Shown here: positions 16,171 to 25,050 of the stretch, in pieces
How positions within the stretch are numbered: the stretch's first letter is position 1
How the letters are laid out: each line of letters begins with the position of its first letter
Assembly (NCBI RefSeq): GCF_009604455.1
Contig: NZ_WEGL01000002.1
Location: 248,001 to 312,000, forward strand
Origin: Streptomyces sp. RB17
GTDB lineage: Bacteria > Actinomycetota > Actinomycetes > Streptomycetales > Streptomycetaceae
Length of the DNA: 64,000 nucleotides
Direction: 5' to 3'
Translations under genes and position numbers: made by a program
Notes under the pieces: model-generated
Databases searched by the model: none
What the model was told of the DNA's origin: nothing
Seen by the model: only the letters and a program-made list of their open reading frames with translations

Positions 16171-18647
16171 GCGCCCGGGAGAGCCGTGAGAGCGGGGCGG
16201 GCGAGCCGGGAGAGGCGGTGGAGCCCGTGAAACCGGACGAGCCGGGGGCGAACGGACGCGGTGATTCGGCCCTGGACGCCCTGCTGCCTCCACCGGGCTC
16301 GCCCTTCGCGATCCTGCACCGGCCGGGCGCGGGTCACCCGGACACCGTGGACGTCGTCAGCGGACCCGTCCGCACCGCCGCCGGCCTCGCCGAGCTGCGT
16401 CTCGACGACGAGCCGGCCCCGGCAGCGTGCCAGGGGCCGGCTCGCACCGGACCGGCGCACCGGGTCCTCGCCCTGGTGCCCCACCGGCAGATCGCCGAAC
16501 GCGGTTTCGCGGCACCCGACGACGGCACTCCGCTGCTCGCCCTGGACGTCACGTCCCAGCACACGGTCTCCCTGGAGCGGATGCTGGCGCTGCTGCCGGA
16601 CGGCGAACTGCGCGTCGACCGGGCCGGGTTCGACCTCGACGACGACCGCTACGCCGCCGGTGTCGACGCCCTCACCCGCCGGGAGATCCAGCGGGGTGAG
16701 GGGGCCAACTTCGTCCTCGCCCGCAGCCTGTACGGGAGAATCCGCGACTTCGACCGGAGCCGGGCCCTGGCCGCCCTGCGCCGACTGCTGATCGCGGAGA
16801 GCGGCGCCTACTGGACCTACCTGGTCTGCACCGGTGACCGGTACCTGATCGGCAGTTCCCCGGAACAGCAGGTACGGGTGGCCGGCGCGCAGGTCTCCAT
16901 GAACCCGGTCAGCGGCACCTACCGCTACCCGGAGCCGGGCGGCCCGGACCGGGAGGGCCTGCTCCGGTTCCTCGCCGATCTCAAGGAGATCCACGAGCTG
17001 TACATGGTCGTGGACGAGGAACTGAAGATGATGAGCGAGCTGTGCGGCCCCGGTGTGCGGGTGTCCGGTCCGACGCTCGCCTGGATGTCGCGTCTCGCGC
17101 ACACCCAGTACCACCTGCACGGCCGGTCCGAGCTGTCGCTGACGGACATCCTGCGGGGCACGGTGCCCGCGCCCACGGTGACGGGCAGCCCGGTGGAGAA
17201 CGCCTGCCGGGTCATCGCCCGGTACGAGCCGCGGGGCCGCGGCTACTACAGCGGCGTGCTGGCGCTGGCCGGCCGGGAAGCGGGACGGCGCAGTCTGGAC
17301 GCGGTCATCGTGCTGCGCACCGCCGACATCGCCGCGGACGGCACGGTCCGGCTGACCGCCGGCGCGACCGTGGTGCGGGACTCGGTGCCGCACGAGGAGG
17401 CGGCGGAAACCACGGCGAAGGCCGCGGGCCTGCTCACCGCCCTCGCCCGCCACGGCGGGACCGGCGACCGGCCCCCGACCGCCGGTCCCGCCGCGCAGGC
17501 CAGGCCGCTCGATTCCGGTCAGCCCGCTTCCGGTGAGCCCAGTTCGGGTCCGTCGGCCTCCGGTCAGCCCGCTTCCGGTGAGCCCAGTTCGGGTCCGTCG
17601 GCCTCCGGTCAGCCCGCTTCCGGTGAGCCCAGTTCGGGTCCGTCGGCCTCCGGCCAGCCCGCTTCGGGTCCGTCGGCCTCCGGGCAGCCCGCCTCCGGTC
17701 AGCCCGCTTCGGGTCCGTCCGCCTCCGGTCCGTTCACCTCCGGTCAGCCCAGTTTGGGTCCGTCCGCCTCCGGTCAGCCCGCTTCGGGTCCGTCCGCCTC
17801 CGGTCCGCGCGATTCCAAGTGGTCCGCTTCCGGTGAGCCCGCTTCCGGCCCGTCCGCCTCCGGTCCGTCCGATTCCAAGCGGTCCGCCTCCCGTCCGCCC
17901 GACGTCGGGCCGCTCGCCTCCGATCCGGCGGTACGGGCCGCGTTGTGCTCCCGCAACGACGGCATCGCCGCCTTCTGGCTCCAGGGCGGCACGCACCTCG
18001 CCGTACCGCCCGGCACCGGTCCGCGGGTTGCCGTGATCGACGCGGAGGACCGCTTCACCAGCATGCTCGCCCGGCAACTCCGTGCGGTCGGCTGCCAGGT
18101 CGAGGTCCACCCCTGGTGGGCCGTCCCTGCCGTGGCCGGCGACCCCGAGACCGTGCTGCTGCTGGGGCCCGGCCCCGGCGACCCCCGGAACACGGCCGAC
18201 GCACGCGTGGCGCGGCTGCGGTCCCTGGCCGCCCGAAGGCTCGCCCGGCGGCTGCCGCTGGCCGCCGTGTGCCTCGGTCACCAGGCCGTCTGCGGGGTGC
18301 TGGGTCTCGGCCTGGTCAGGCTGGACCAGCCCCGCCAGGGGGCGAGGATGACCGTCGAACTGTGGGGCCGGGAGCGGAACGTCGGCTTCTACAACAGTTT
18401 CACCGCCCGCTCCGACACCGATCGCTGCGCCCTGCCCGGTCCCGGCGGCCCGGCCCGCGTCTGGCGCCGTGCCGACGGCGACGTGGTGGCGCTGGACGGC
18501 CCGGGCCTGGCCACCGTCCAGTTCCACGCGGAGTCGCTGCTCACCGAGGACGGCCCGGACATCCTGCGCGAACTGGTGCACCGGGCCCGCAGGACCGCGG
18601 AACTGACCGAGGCCCTGGTCTCCCGTCGAGCCGAGGAGAGCGCATGA
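16167..18647 (+). CDS. tomD: fused anthranilate/aminodeoxyisochorismate synthase with amidotransferase domain
   Basis: An 826-residue TrpE-TrpG fusion of the PhzE type. The chorismate-binding half (about residues 30-440) shows SSPEQQVRVAG, MNPVSGTYRY, DEELKMM, PTVTGSPVENACRVI and GYYSGV. The glutamine amidotransferase half (about 600-800) keeps the triad: Cys702 in VCLGHQ, then His787 and Glu789 in VQFHAES. Between them lies an unusual 127-residue G-x-P-x-S pentapeptide repeat. It should aminate chorismate, but whether it then eliminates pyruvate (anthranilate) or stops at 2-amino-2-deoxyisochorismate cannot be decided by eye. GTG at 16167 overlaps the tomC stop, so the two are translationally coupled. 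Confidence 0.88.
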   Translation: MSARESRESGAGEPGEAVEPVKPDEPGANGRGDSALDALLPPPGSPFAILHRPGAGHPDTVDVVSGPVRTAAGLAELRLDDEPAPAACQGPARTGPAHRVLALVPHRQIAERGFAAPDDGTPLLALDVTSQHTVSLERMLALLPDGELRVDRAGFDLDDDRYAAGVDALTRREIQRGEGANFVLARSLYGRIRDFDRSRALAALRRLLIAESGAYWTYLVCTGDRYLIGSSPEQQVRVAGAQVSMNPVSGTYRYPEPGGPDREGLLRFLADLKEIHELYMVVDEELKMMSELCGPGVRVSGPTLAWMSRLAHTQYHLHGRSELSLTDILRGTVPAPTVTGSPVENACRVIARYEPRGRGYYSGVLALAGREAGRRSLDAVIVLRTADIAADGTVRLTAGATVVRDSVPHEEAAETTAKAAGLLTALARHGGTGDRPPTAGPAAQARPLDSGQPASGEPSSGPSASGQPASGEPSSGPSASGQPASGEPSSGPSASGQPASGPSASGQPASGQPASGPSASGPFTSGQPSLGPSASGQPASGPSASGPRDSKWSASGEPASGPSASGPSDSKRSASRPPDVGPLASDPAVRAALCSRNDGIAAFWLQGGTHLAVPPGTGPRVAVIDAEDRFTSMLARQLRAVGCQVEVHPWWAVPAVAGDPETVLLLGPGPGDPRNTADARVARLRSLAARRLARRLPLAAVCLGHQAVCGVLGLGLVRLDQPRQGARMTVELWGRERNVGFYNSFTARSDTDRCALPGPGGPARVWRRADGDVVALDGPGLATVQFHAESLLTEDGPDILRELVHRARRTAELTEALVSRRAEESA
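17514..17894 (+). repeat. coding minisatellite encoding a G-x-P-x-S interdomain linker
   Basis: A 15-nt unit (G-Q-P-A-S, G-E-P-S-S, G-P-S-A-S and variants) is repeated about 25 times. The first part forms three nearly identical 45-nt higher-order units (period G-Q-P-A-S-G-E-P-S-S-G-P-S-A-S). Later units are more diverged (for example G-P-R-D-S, K-W-S-A-S). The reading frame is preserved throughout. It encodes residues about 450-576 of the tomD protein between the synthase and amidotransferase domains. Confidence 0.95.
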
Positions 18648-19261
18648 ACGCGACGCCCGCCACGGCCGGCCGGGCCGTCACCTCGCGCGAGGCGCGCGAA
18701 CTGCGCCGCGCCCTGGGCCATTTCGCCACCGGGGTCACGGTGGTGACCTGCCGGCGCGGCAGCCTGCTGCACGGGGCCACGGTCAACTCCTTCACCTCGG
18801 TGTCGCTGGACCCGCCGCTGGCCCTGGTGGCCCTGGGCCGGCGTACCCGCGCCGCCGCCCTGCTGGACGCGGGCCCGTACGTCGTCAATCTGCTCGGCGA
18901 GGACCAGCGGGACCTGGCCGTGCACTTCGCCGGCGGCCCGTCGGCCGGTGCCGTGCCCTGGGTACGCCCGGACGGGGACCGGCCTCGGCTGGGCGGCACC
19001 CTCGGCCACCTCGTGTGCCGCCCCTGGCGCACCTACGACGGAGGCGACCACACCCTGCACGTCGGCCGCGTCGAGGAGTTCGCCGCCGGCGGGGGCCGGC
19101 CACTGCTGTTCTACCGCGGTGTCTTCCCCCGGCTGATGACGGAGGAGGACGAGCGGGCGGGACCAGGGCCGGACGGGTCCACCGCGGTGTGGTCGTTCTG
19201 CCTGGACGGCCCAGGACCGGTCAGGGAGCAGTTCGTCACCGATCACGAGACACGGAAGTAG
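18644..19261 (+). CDS. tomE: flavin reductase partner of the two-component monooxygenase
   Basis: A 205-residue flavin reductase of the HpaC/FMN-binding split-barrel type. It shows the N-terminal [14 protein letters not shown] and [17 protein letters not shown] signatures, and the C-terminal [10 protein letters not shown] segment. It should supply reduced flavin to the HpaB-like oxygenase encoded next, 4 nt downstream. ATG at 18644 overlaps the tomD stop (ATGA). The allocation of letters E and F between the reductase and oxygenase follows gene order and is from memory. Confidence 0.88.
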   Translation: MNATPATAGRAVTSREARELRRALGHFATGVTVVTCRRGSLLHGATVNSFTSVSLDPPLALVALGRRTRAAALLDAGPYVVNLLGEDQRDLAVHFAGGPSAGAVPWVRPDGDRPRLGGTLGHLVCRPWRTYDGGDHTLHVGRVEEFAAGGGRPLLFYRGVFPRLMTEEDERAGPGPDGSTAVWSFCLDGPGPVREQFVTDHETRK

Positions 19262-19265
19262 GGAC

Positions 19266-20867
19266 ATGGCACCCGACAACGGACAGCCCGCCGCACCCGG
19301 CACGACCGAACAGCCCGCCGCACCCGGCACGACCGGACGACCGGCCTCCGCGACGGCCCGGGTCACCCGGCCGCTCACCGGGGACGAGTACATCGAGAGC
19401 ATCAGGGACGGCCGGGAGATCTGGGCGTACGGCGAGAAGGTCGACGACGTCACCAAGCACCCGGCGTTCCGCAACACCGCGCGCATGACGGCGCGCCTGT
19501 ACGACGCCCTGCACGACCCGGAGCACCACGACACGCTCACCGCGCCCACCGACACCGGCAGCGACGGCTTCACCCACAAGTTCTACCGGGTGCCGCGCAG
19601 CGTGCAGGATCTCGTGGGCGACCGGGACGCCATCGCCGCCTGGGCCCGCCTCACCTACGGCTGGATGGGCCGCAGCCCCGACTACAAGGCGAGCTTCCTT
19701 GCGACCCTCGGCGCGAACCCGGAGTACTACGGGGACTTCGCGGACAATGCCCGCCGCTGGTACGCCGCCGCGCAGGAGAGCGTGCTGTTCTGGAACCACG
19801 CGGTGATCAACCCGCCGGTCGACCGGCACCGTCCGGCGGACGAGGTGGACGACGTCTTCGTGCACGTGGAGAAGGAGTGCGACGACGGTCTCGTGGTCAG
19901 CGGCGCGAAGGTGGTGGCGACCGGCTCCGCGCTCACCCACTTCAACTTCGTGGCCCACTACGGACTGCCCGTCAAGAAGAAGGAGTTCGCCCTCGTCGCC
20001 ACGCTGCCCCTGCACGCACCGGGGGTGAAGCTCATCTGCCGCCAGTCCTACGAACTGGCCGCGAGCCGCACGGGCAGCCCGTTCGACTACCCGCTGTCGA
20101 GCCGGCTCGACGAGAACGACACCGTGTTCGTCCTGGACAAGGTGAAGATCCCCTGGGAGAACGTGCTCATCTACGGGGACACCGCCCGCGCCGGCACCTT
20201 CCTGCAGACCTCCGGCTTCACCCACCGGCTCACCTTCCACGGGGTGACCCGGCTGGCCGTGAAGCTGGACTTCCTGGCCGGTCTGCTGCTCAAGGGCGTG
20301 GAGGTCACCGGCACCAAGGACTTCCGGGGCATCCAGACCCGGGTCGGCGAGGTCCTCGCCTGGCGCAACATGTTCTGGGCGCTGAGCGACGCGATGGCGC
20401 ACAACCCCGACCCGTGGCACGCCGGAGCCCTGCTGCCCAACCTCGACTACGGCATGGCCTACCGGTGGTTCATGACGGTCGGCTACCCCCGCGTCCGGGA
20501 GATCATCCTGCAGGACCTCAGCAGCGGACTGATCTACCTCACCTCGCACGCCAAGGACTTCAAGGAGCCGGAACTGCGGCCCCACCTGGACCGCTTCATG
20601 CGGGGCTCGAACGGCTACGAGGCGGTGGAGCGGGCCAAGCTGATGAAGCTCATCTGGGACTCGGTGGGCACCGAGTTCGCCGGCCGGCACGAGCTGTACG
20701 AGCGGAACTACTCGGGCAACCACGAGAGCGTGCGGATCGAACTGCTGCACGCGCAGACGGCCTCCGGTCTCGTCGACCGGTACCGGGGCTTCGCCGAGCA
20801 GTGCATGGCGGAGTACGACCTGGACGGCTGGACCGCGCCGGACCTGGTGCCGCCGGACGTCGACTGA
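19266..20867 (+). CDS. tomF: FADH2-dependent aromatic hydroxylase (HpaB family)
   Basis: A 533-residue protein of the 4-hydroxyphenylacetate 3-hydroxylase oxygenase family. It has [12 protein letters not shown] near residue 38 and an acyl-CoA-dehydrogenase-like helical core ([21 protein letters not shown]). With the upstream reductase it should hydroxylate the anthranilate ring at C7 or C8 (PBD numbering), giving the oxygen that is methylated by the O-methyltransferase. It is the last gene of the first rightward operon and converges on tomG through a strong terminator. Confidence 0.9.
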   Translation: MAPDNGQPAAPGTTEQPAAPGTTGRPASATARVTRPLTGDEYIESIRDGREIWAYGEKVDDVTKHPAFRNTARMTARLYDALHDPEHHDTLTAPTDTGSDGFTHKFYRVPRSVQDLVGDRDAIAAWARLTYGWMGRSPDYKASFLATLGANPEYYGDFADNARRWYAAAQESVLFWNHAVINPPVDRHRPADEVDDVFVHVEKECDDGLVVSGAKVVATGSALTHFNFVAHYGLPVKKKEFALVATLPLHAPGVKLICRQSYELAASRTGSPFDYPLSSRLDENDTVFVLDKVKIPWENVLIYGDTARAGTFLQTSGFTHRLTFHGVTRLAVKLDFLAGLLLKGVEVTGTKDFRGIQTRVGEVLAWRNMFWALSDAMAHNPDPWHAGALLPNLDYGMAYRWFMTVGYPRVREIILQDLSSGLIYLTSHAKDFKEPELRPHLDRFMRGSNGYEAVERAKLMKLIWDSVGTEFAGRHELYERNYSGNHESVRIELLHAQTASGLVDRYRGFAEQCMAEYDLDGWTAPDLVPPDVD

Positions 20868-20908
20868 CCGCCGCCGACCGGCCCTCGGAGCAGGCAGGGA
20901 GGCTTGTT

Positions 20909-20938
20909 CCGGGGCGGGAGGCGAACCGCCCGCCCCGG
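20909..20938. terminator. 10-bp-stem terminator between convergent genes
   Basis: CCGGGGCGGG (20909-20918) and CCCGCCCCGG (20929-20938) form a perfect stem with a 10-nt loop. It lies in the 75-bp gap between the convergent tomF and tomG genes and can serve both. Confidence 0.75.
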
Positions 20939-20942
20939 CGGG

Positions 20943-21620
20943 TCAACCGGTGATCAGGGCCAGCGTGAAGCCGTCGTACCCCTTGGTGCCGACGGTCTGG
21001 ATCGAGGTGGCGACGACGTCCGTCCGGCCGGCCAGCTGCTCGTGGAACCGGCGCACGCCCTGGACGCCGGCGTCGGGGTGGTCGGGTTCGGCCACCGCCC
21101 CGCCCAGGACGACGTTGTCGACCACCACCACCGCGCCCGGCCGCGCCAGCTTCCGGGCCCAGTCGAAGTAGGCGGGGATGTCGGACTTGTTGGCGTCGAT
21201 GAACACCATGTCGAAGGGGGCGGTGCCGGGCCGGTCGAGCGTCGGCAGGATGTCCAGCGCCCGGCCGACGTGCTGCTCGACCAGGTGGGCGACCCCCGCC
21301 TCGGCGAGGCGCGCCGCGGCGGCCTCGGCGAAGGACCGCTCCCACTCGATGGTGACCAGACGGCCGTCGGACGGCAGCGCGCGGGCCAGCCAGATGCTGC
21401 TGTACCCGCCGAACGTGCCGATCTCCAGGATGCTGCGCGCCCGCCCGAGACGCGCCAGCAGATGCAGCAGCTTTCCCTGCGGGGCGCTGACGGCGAGATC
21501 GGGGAGGTCGAATTCGACATGGGCGCGGGCGGCTTTCGAAAGGGCTTCGTCCTGCTCCACGAGAAGGGAGCTGAAATAGGCGTCGACGCTGTTCCAAAGC
21601 TCTTGTTCCATGCCCGCCAT
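20943..21620 (-). CDS. tomG: class I SAM-dependent O-methyltransferase
   Basis: A 225-residue caffeoyl-CoA/catechol O-methyltransferase-type enzyme. It has the SAM motif LEIGTFGGYSSIWLA near residue 68, then VTIEWE and the metal-binding FDMVFIDANKSD region near 145. It should methylate the 7-hydroxyl of the A ring or of a hydroxyanthranilate precursor. It is the only leftward gene in the core, divergent from tomH. An alternative start at the ATG at 21611 (M-E-Q-E-L-W) is equally plausible because neither has a clear ribosome-binding site. Confidence 0.9.
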   Translation of the reverse strand: MAGMEQELWNSVDAYFSSLLVEQDEALSKAARAHVEFDLPDLAVSAPQGKLLHLLARLGRARSILEIGTFGGYSSIWLARALPSDGRLVTIEWERSFAEAAAARLAEAGVAHLVEQHVGRALDILPTLDRPGTAPFDMVFIDANKSDIPAYFDWARKLARPGAVVVVDNVVLGGAVAEPDHPDAGVQGVRRFHEQLAGRTDVVATSIQTVGTKGYDGFTLALITG

Positions 21621-21730
21621 AATTCATCAGAAATCCGCGACTGGCAAGAGCATGACAAGAGCCGAGAAGTGTCCGAAAAGCGGTCCTCAATTCCGCCCGG
21701 ATAAAGTCCAGAAACAGGAGAGTGCACCAC

Positions 21731-22201
21731 ATGTCAGAAGCGAAACTCGTGCCTTCGATGCACCACCTGGGTGTCCAGACCCGCGATCTGGACAACTGCC
21801 TGGCCTGGTACAAGGATTTCTTCGGCTGCACCGAGACCTGGACGCTCACCACGTTCTCCGAACTCACCCACAGCAGGCTGCCGGGCATCACCCGGCTCAC
21901 CGAGATCGGCGTCGCCGACGTCCGCTTCCATCTCTTCGAACGCGAGGGACACGACCCGGTCCTGCCCGGGGGCAACAAGCCCCAGTTCCAGCACGTCTGC
22001 CTCGCCACGGGCTCCCCGGACGAACTCCGGTCCTGGCGTGAACGCTGGATCGAGTTGTACCTCTCGGGCCGCTACGACTTCGCGACCGACGAGCAGCCCA
22101 CGGACATCGTGGTCGACGCCGACGGGGTGCACAGCTGCTACCTGTTCGACGTCAACGGCCTGGAGTTCGAGCTCACCTACGTCCCGGGCGGTGCCGCATG
22201 A
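21731..22201 (+). CDS. tomH: L-DOPA 2,3-dioxygenase (VOC fold), C-ring pathway
   Basis: A 156-residue vicinal-oxygen-chelate protein resembling LmbB1 of lincomycin biosynthesis. The likely metal ligands are His in M-H-H-L-G-V (near residue 11), His in Q-F-Q-H-V-C-L (near 86) and Glu in L-E-F-E-L-T-Y near the C terminus. It should cleave the ring of L-DOPA extradiolically, giving a product that cyclises to a pyrrole-like precursor of the ethylidene-proline C ring. The start at 21731 has an AGGAG-like site about 10 nt upstream. It overlaps tomI by 4 nt. Confidence 0.87.
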   Translation: MSEAKLVPSMHHLGVQTRDLDNCLAWYKDFFGCTETWTLTTFSELTHSRLPGITRLTEIGVADVRFHLFEREGHDPVLPGGNKPQFQHVCLATGSPDELRSWRERWIELYLSGRYDFATDEQPTDIVVDADGVHSCYLFDVNGLEFELTYVPGGAA

Positions 22202-23157
22202 GCGCGGGCCCGGACCGTGTCGTCACCGAGCTGCCGGTGCCCGAGGGCTGGGACTTCGGGGACTTCCCCTACGGCCTGGAGCCGCTGACCCTGCCCGAGC
22301 CGCCGCACCGGCCCGTGGCCGACGTGCCCGACGTGCTGCGCGCCGGCCCCGCGTCCGGACCGGCCACGGCACCGCCTGCGTGCCCGCGCACGGGTCCGGC
22401 GCCCGGCCTTCCGGAACTGGCCCACCAGCTGTTCTGGTTCCGCTGGATCACCGGCCACCAGGTGACCTTCGCCGTCTGGCAGTTGCTCGGCCACGCGCTG
22501 CACCAGGCGCACGCCCGGCCCGACCCCGCCCCGTCGCTGACGGCCATGGCGGACCTGACGCGGGCCTACACCGCGATGCTGCTCTACACCAGCTCCTGCC
22601 CCAAGGACGTCTACGGCGACGTCATCCGGCCCAGTATGTTCCTGCAGCACCGTGGCTTCAGCGGCACCTGGGCGCCGGACTTCGCCCCCGTCCGGCAGGT
22701 GCTGCGCGGACGGAAGCTGCCGTGGCAGGACACCCCGGAGGGGACCCTGCTCGCCGACGAGGTCCGGCTCTACCACCTGGTGCACTCGGGCGTCGCCGCG
22801 AAGCTGGTGCCCAGCGGCAGGTCCCTGCTGCAGGAGAACGCCCACACGGCCCGGCCGAACCACCCCCGCCTGCAGGCCCTGGTCTACGACAACTACTTCC
22901 TCACCCTGCGTGCCGACGTCCCCACCGCCGAGGTCGTCGGCCAGCTCCGGCGCCGGCTGGCCGCGGTGCGTGTGGACGTGTCGGTCAACGGCCTGTACCC
23001 CGGGCTGACCCCGCAGGAGGACGCCGCGCTGCCCGAGGAACTGCGCAGCGAGTCCGCGCGGGCCTGCGAGCGCGACTTCACGGCCGTGCTCGAGCGTGCC
23101 GACGGCCTGGCCGCCGCGCTCGACCGGCGGCTGCTCGGCGGCACGATCGCCCGCTGA
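22198..23157 (+). CDS. tomI: heme-dependent tyrosine 3-hydroxylase (LmbB2/SibU type)
   Basis: A 319-residue protein of the actinobacterial L-tyrosine hydroxylase family found only in lincomycin, hormaomycin and PBD pathways, and distantly related to heme dioxygenases. Visible are H-Q-L-F-W-F-R-W-I-T-G-H-Q-V-T-F near residue 80 and the conserved V-Y-D-N-Y-F-L-T-L-R near 225. It should convert L-tyrosine to L-DOPA, the substrate of the VOC protein encoded just upstream (4-nt ATGA overlap). A proline/alanine-rich stretch around residues 45-65 is poorly conserved-looking. Recognition rests on context plus overall pattern. Confidence 0.82.
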   Translation: MSAGPDRVVTELPVPEGWDFGDFPYGLEPLTLPEPPHRPVADVPDVLRAGPASGPATAPPACPRTGPAPGLPELAHQLFWFRWITGHQVTFAVWQLLGHALHQAHARPDPAPSLTAMADLTRAYTAMLLYTSSCPKDVYGDVIRPSMFLQHRGFSGTWAPDFAPVRQVLRGRKLPWQDTPEGTLLADEVRLYHLVHSGVAAKLVPSGRSLLQENAHTARPNHPRLQALVYDNYFLTLRADVPTAEVVGQLRRRLAAVRVDVSVNGLYPGLTPQEDAALPEELRSESARACERDFTAVLERADGLAAALDRRLLGGTIAR

Positions 23158-23201
23158 GCCGCCCTCGTCCCCGACACCCGACCGAGAGGAGCTGACGGAC
23201 C

Positions 23202-24101
23202 GTGCGGCACGGAGTCGTCGTCCTGCCCGAGCACCGGTGGCCGCGGGCCCGCGAACTGTGGGCGCGCGCCGAGGAGTTCGGCTTCGATCACGCCTGGACC
23301 TACGACCAGCTGATGTGGCGGTGGCTGCGCGACGAGCCCTGGTTCGGCGCCGTACCCGCCCTGGCGGCCGCCGCCGCGGCCACCTCGACCCTGACCGTGG
23401 GCACCATGGTGGCCACCCCCACCTATCGGCACCCGGTGACACTGGCCAAGGACGTGATGACCCTCGAGGACATCGCCGGCGGCCGGTTCGTCTGCGGTCT
23501 GGGCGCGGGGGCCGGCGGCCTCGACGACCGCGTGGTCGACCCGACCGCCTACTCCCCGCGGCAACGCGCGGACCGTTTCGCCGAGTTCGTGGAGCTGCTG
23601 GACCAGCTGCTGAGCCGGCCCAGCACCACGTACACGGGCGCCTACTACGACGTCCGGGAGGTGCCGATGCGGCCGGGCTGCCTGACCGTGCCCCGGGTGC
23701 CGTTCGCCATCGCGGCGACCGGGCCGCGCGGCATGCGGCTGGCCGCCCGCCACGCCGCGCTGTGGATCACCGCAGGGGCGCCCGGCAACTTCGACGCCGT
23801 GCCGTACGAGGAGACGCTGCCGGCGATCAAGGAGCAGCTGGCGCGCCTGGACGAGGCCTGTGAGCAGACCGGGCGCGATCCGTCCACGCTGCGCCGGCTG
23901 CTGCTCACCGGCGCCGTGGTGGGCGGCACGCTGGACTCCGTCGAGGCCTACCGTGACGCCGTCGGCCGCTTCGGCGAACTCGGCGTCACCGACTTCGTCG
24001 TGCACTGGCCCCGGCCCTCCTTCCCCTATCAGGGCAGCGTGCGGGTGCTGGAGCGGATCGCCGAGGACGTGCTGACCGCCCGGTCCGGGGAGCGGCCGTG
24101 A
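23202..24101 (+). CDS. tomJ: LLM-class F420-dependent oxidoreductase, C-ring pathway
   Basis: A 299-residue luciferase-like TIM-barrel protein. It has F-D-H-A-W-T-Y-D near residue 28, the T-L-T-V-G-T-M-V-A-T-P-T-Y-R-H-P segment and the F-V-C-G-L-G-A-G loop, all typical of F420-dependent reductases. It corresponds to LmbY-like enzymes that reduce a double bond in the propyl- or ethylidene-proline precursor. GTG at 23202 follows GAGAGGAG. It overlaps tomK by 4 nt (GTGA). Confidence 0.86.
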   Translation: MRHGVVVLPEHRWPRARELWARAEEFGFDHAWTYDQLMWRWLRDEPWFGAVPALAAAAAATSTLTVGTMVATPTYRHPVTLAKDVMTLEDIAGGRFVCGLGAGAGGLDDRVVDPTAYSPRQRADRFAEFVELLDQLLSRPSTTYTGAYYDVREVPMRPGCLTVPRVPFAIAATGPRGMRLAARHAALWITAGAPGNFDAVPYEETLPAIKEQLARLDEACEQTGRDPSTLRRLLLTGAVVGGTLDSVEAYRDAVGRFGELGVTDFVVHWPRPSFPYQGSVRVLERIAEDVLTARSGERP

Positions 24102-24970
24102 TCGACTACGAGATCGTCGACATGTTCACGGACACCGCGTTCGAGGGCTGCGCGCTCGGGGTGGTCCCGGACGCGACGGCACTGGACGACACCGGAATGC
24201 GGGCCGTCGCCTGCGAGATCGGGCTCACCGAGACGGCGTTCGTCCTGCCTCCCGAGTCGGCCGGGGCCACTCACCGGGTCCGGGTCTTCACCCCGGAGCG
24301 GGAGTCGCCGTACGGGGGGCACTCCGCGGTGGGCACGGCCACCACCCTCGTCCGGCTGGGCCGCCTGCCGGCCGGGGAGTCGGTGCAGGAGTGCGGCGGG
24401 CGGCTGTTGACCGTGCGGGCGAACGACCGGCGGGCCTCGCTCCGGGTCCGGGGCGAGCCCGTGCCACCCGAGCCCCTGGATCCCGCCCCACTCCTCGCGG
24501 CGTGCGGTCTCACCGCCGGCGATCTGGTGGCCGAGCCCTGCGTGACCGGGTTCGGACCGGCGTTCCATGTGTTGCCGGTACGGCCCGAGGCGGTCGCCCG
24601 CGCCGTGCACCACCCGGAGCACCCGGTGTGGTCCGGCTGCCCCGACGCGGTGGTCGTCGCCCATGACAGCCGTGCGCAACGGGCCGAGGTGAGGGTGTTC
24701 GCCCCCGGCTACGGCATGCCCGAGGACCCGGCGTGCGCCTCCGCCGCCCTCGGACTGGGCGCCTGGCTCGCCCAGTCCGGCCGGGTGCCGGCGGACGGCA
24801 CCTGGGCCTACCGCGTCCGGCAGGGCGAGGGGCTGGGCCGGCCCGCCCGGCTCGACTGCGCGGTGACCGTGCGCGGCGGCCGGGCGGTCGCGGCCGAGGT
24901 GACCGGAGAGGTGGTGGCCACCGCCGCCGGCCGGATGCGCCTGCCCCGAACGACCGCCGTCACCGGCTGA
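24098..24970 (+). CDS. tomK: PhzF-family isomerase, C-ring pathway
   Basis: A 290-residue diaminopimelate-epimerase-like PhzF protein. The N terminus reads Y-E-I-V-D-M-F-T-D-T-A-F-E-G with the catalytic-type Glu in the L-T-E-T-A-F-V-L motif near residue 45, and P-Y-G-G-H-S-A-V-G-T-A near 68. It corresponds to LmbX-like isomerases, which shift double bonds or isomerise the C-ring precursor without cofactor. It follows tomJ with a 4-nt overlap. An 80-bp gap containing GAGAGGA separates it from tomL. Confidence 0.88.
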   Translation: MIDYEIVDMFTDTAFEGCALGVVPDATALDDTGMRAVACEIGLTETAFVLPPESAGATHRVRVFTPERESPYGGHSAVGTATTLVRLGRLPAGESVQECGGRLLTVRANDRRASLRVRGEPVPPEPLDPAPLLAACGLTAGDLVAEPCVTGFGPAFHVLPVRPEAVARAVHHPEHPVWSGCPDAVVVAHDSRAQRAEVRVFAPGYGMPEDPACASAALGLGAWLAQSGRVPADGTWAYRVRQGEGLGRPARLDCAVTVRGGRAVAAEVTGEVVATAAGRMRLPRTTAVTG

Positions 24971-25050
24971 TCGGGCCCGGACGCTCACCAGCAGGCACTC
25001 AGAACCAAGAGCGCAACGACGATCGCAACCAAGACGAGAGGAACCCGACT

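Noticed and set aside
17514..17894. Possible CRISPR array because of regular repeats
   Set aside because: Units are contiguous 15-nt coding repeats without spacers, in frame inside tomD.
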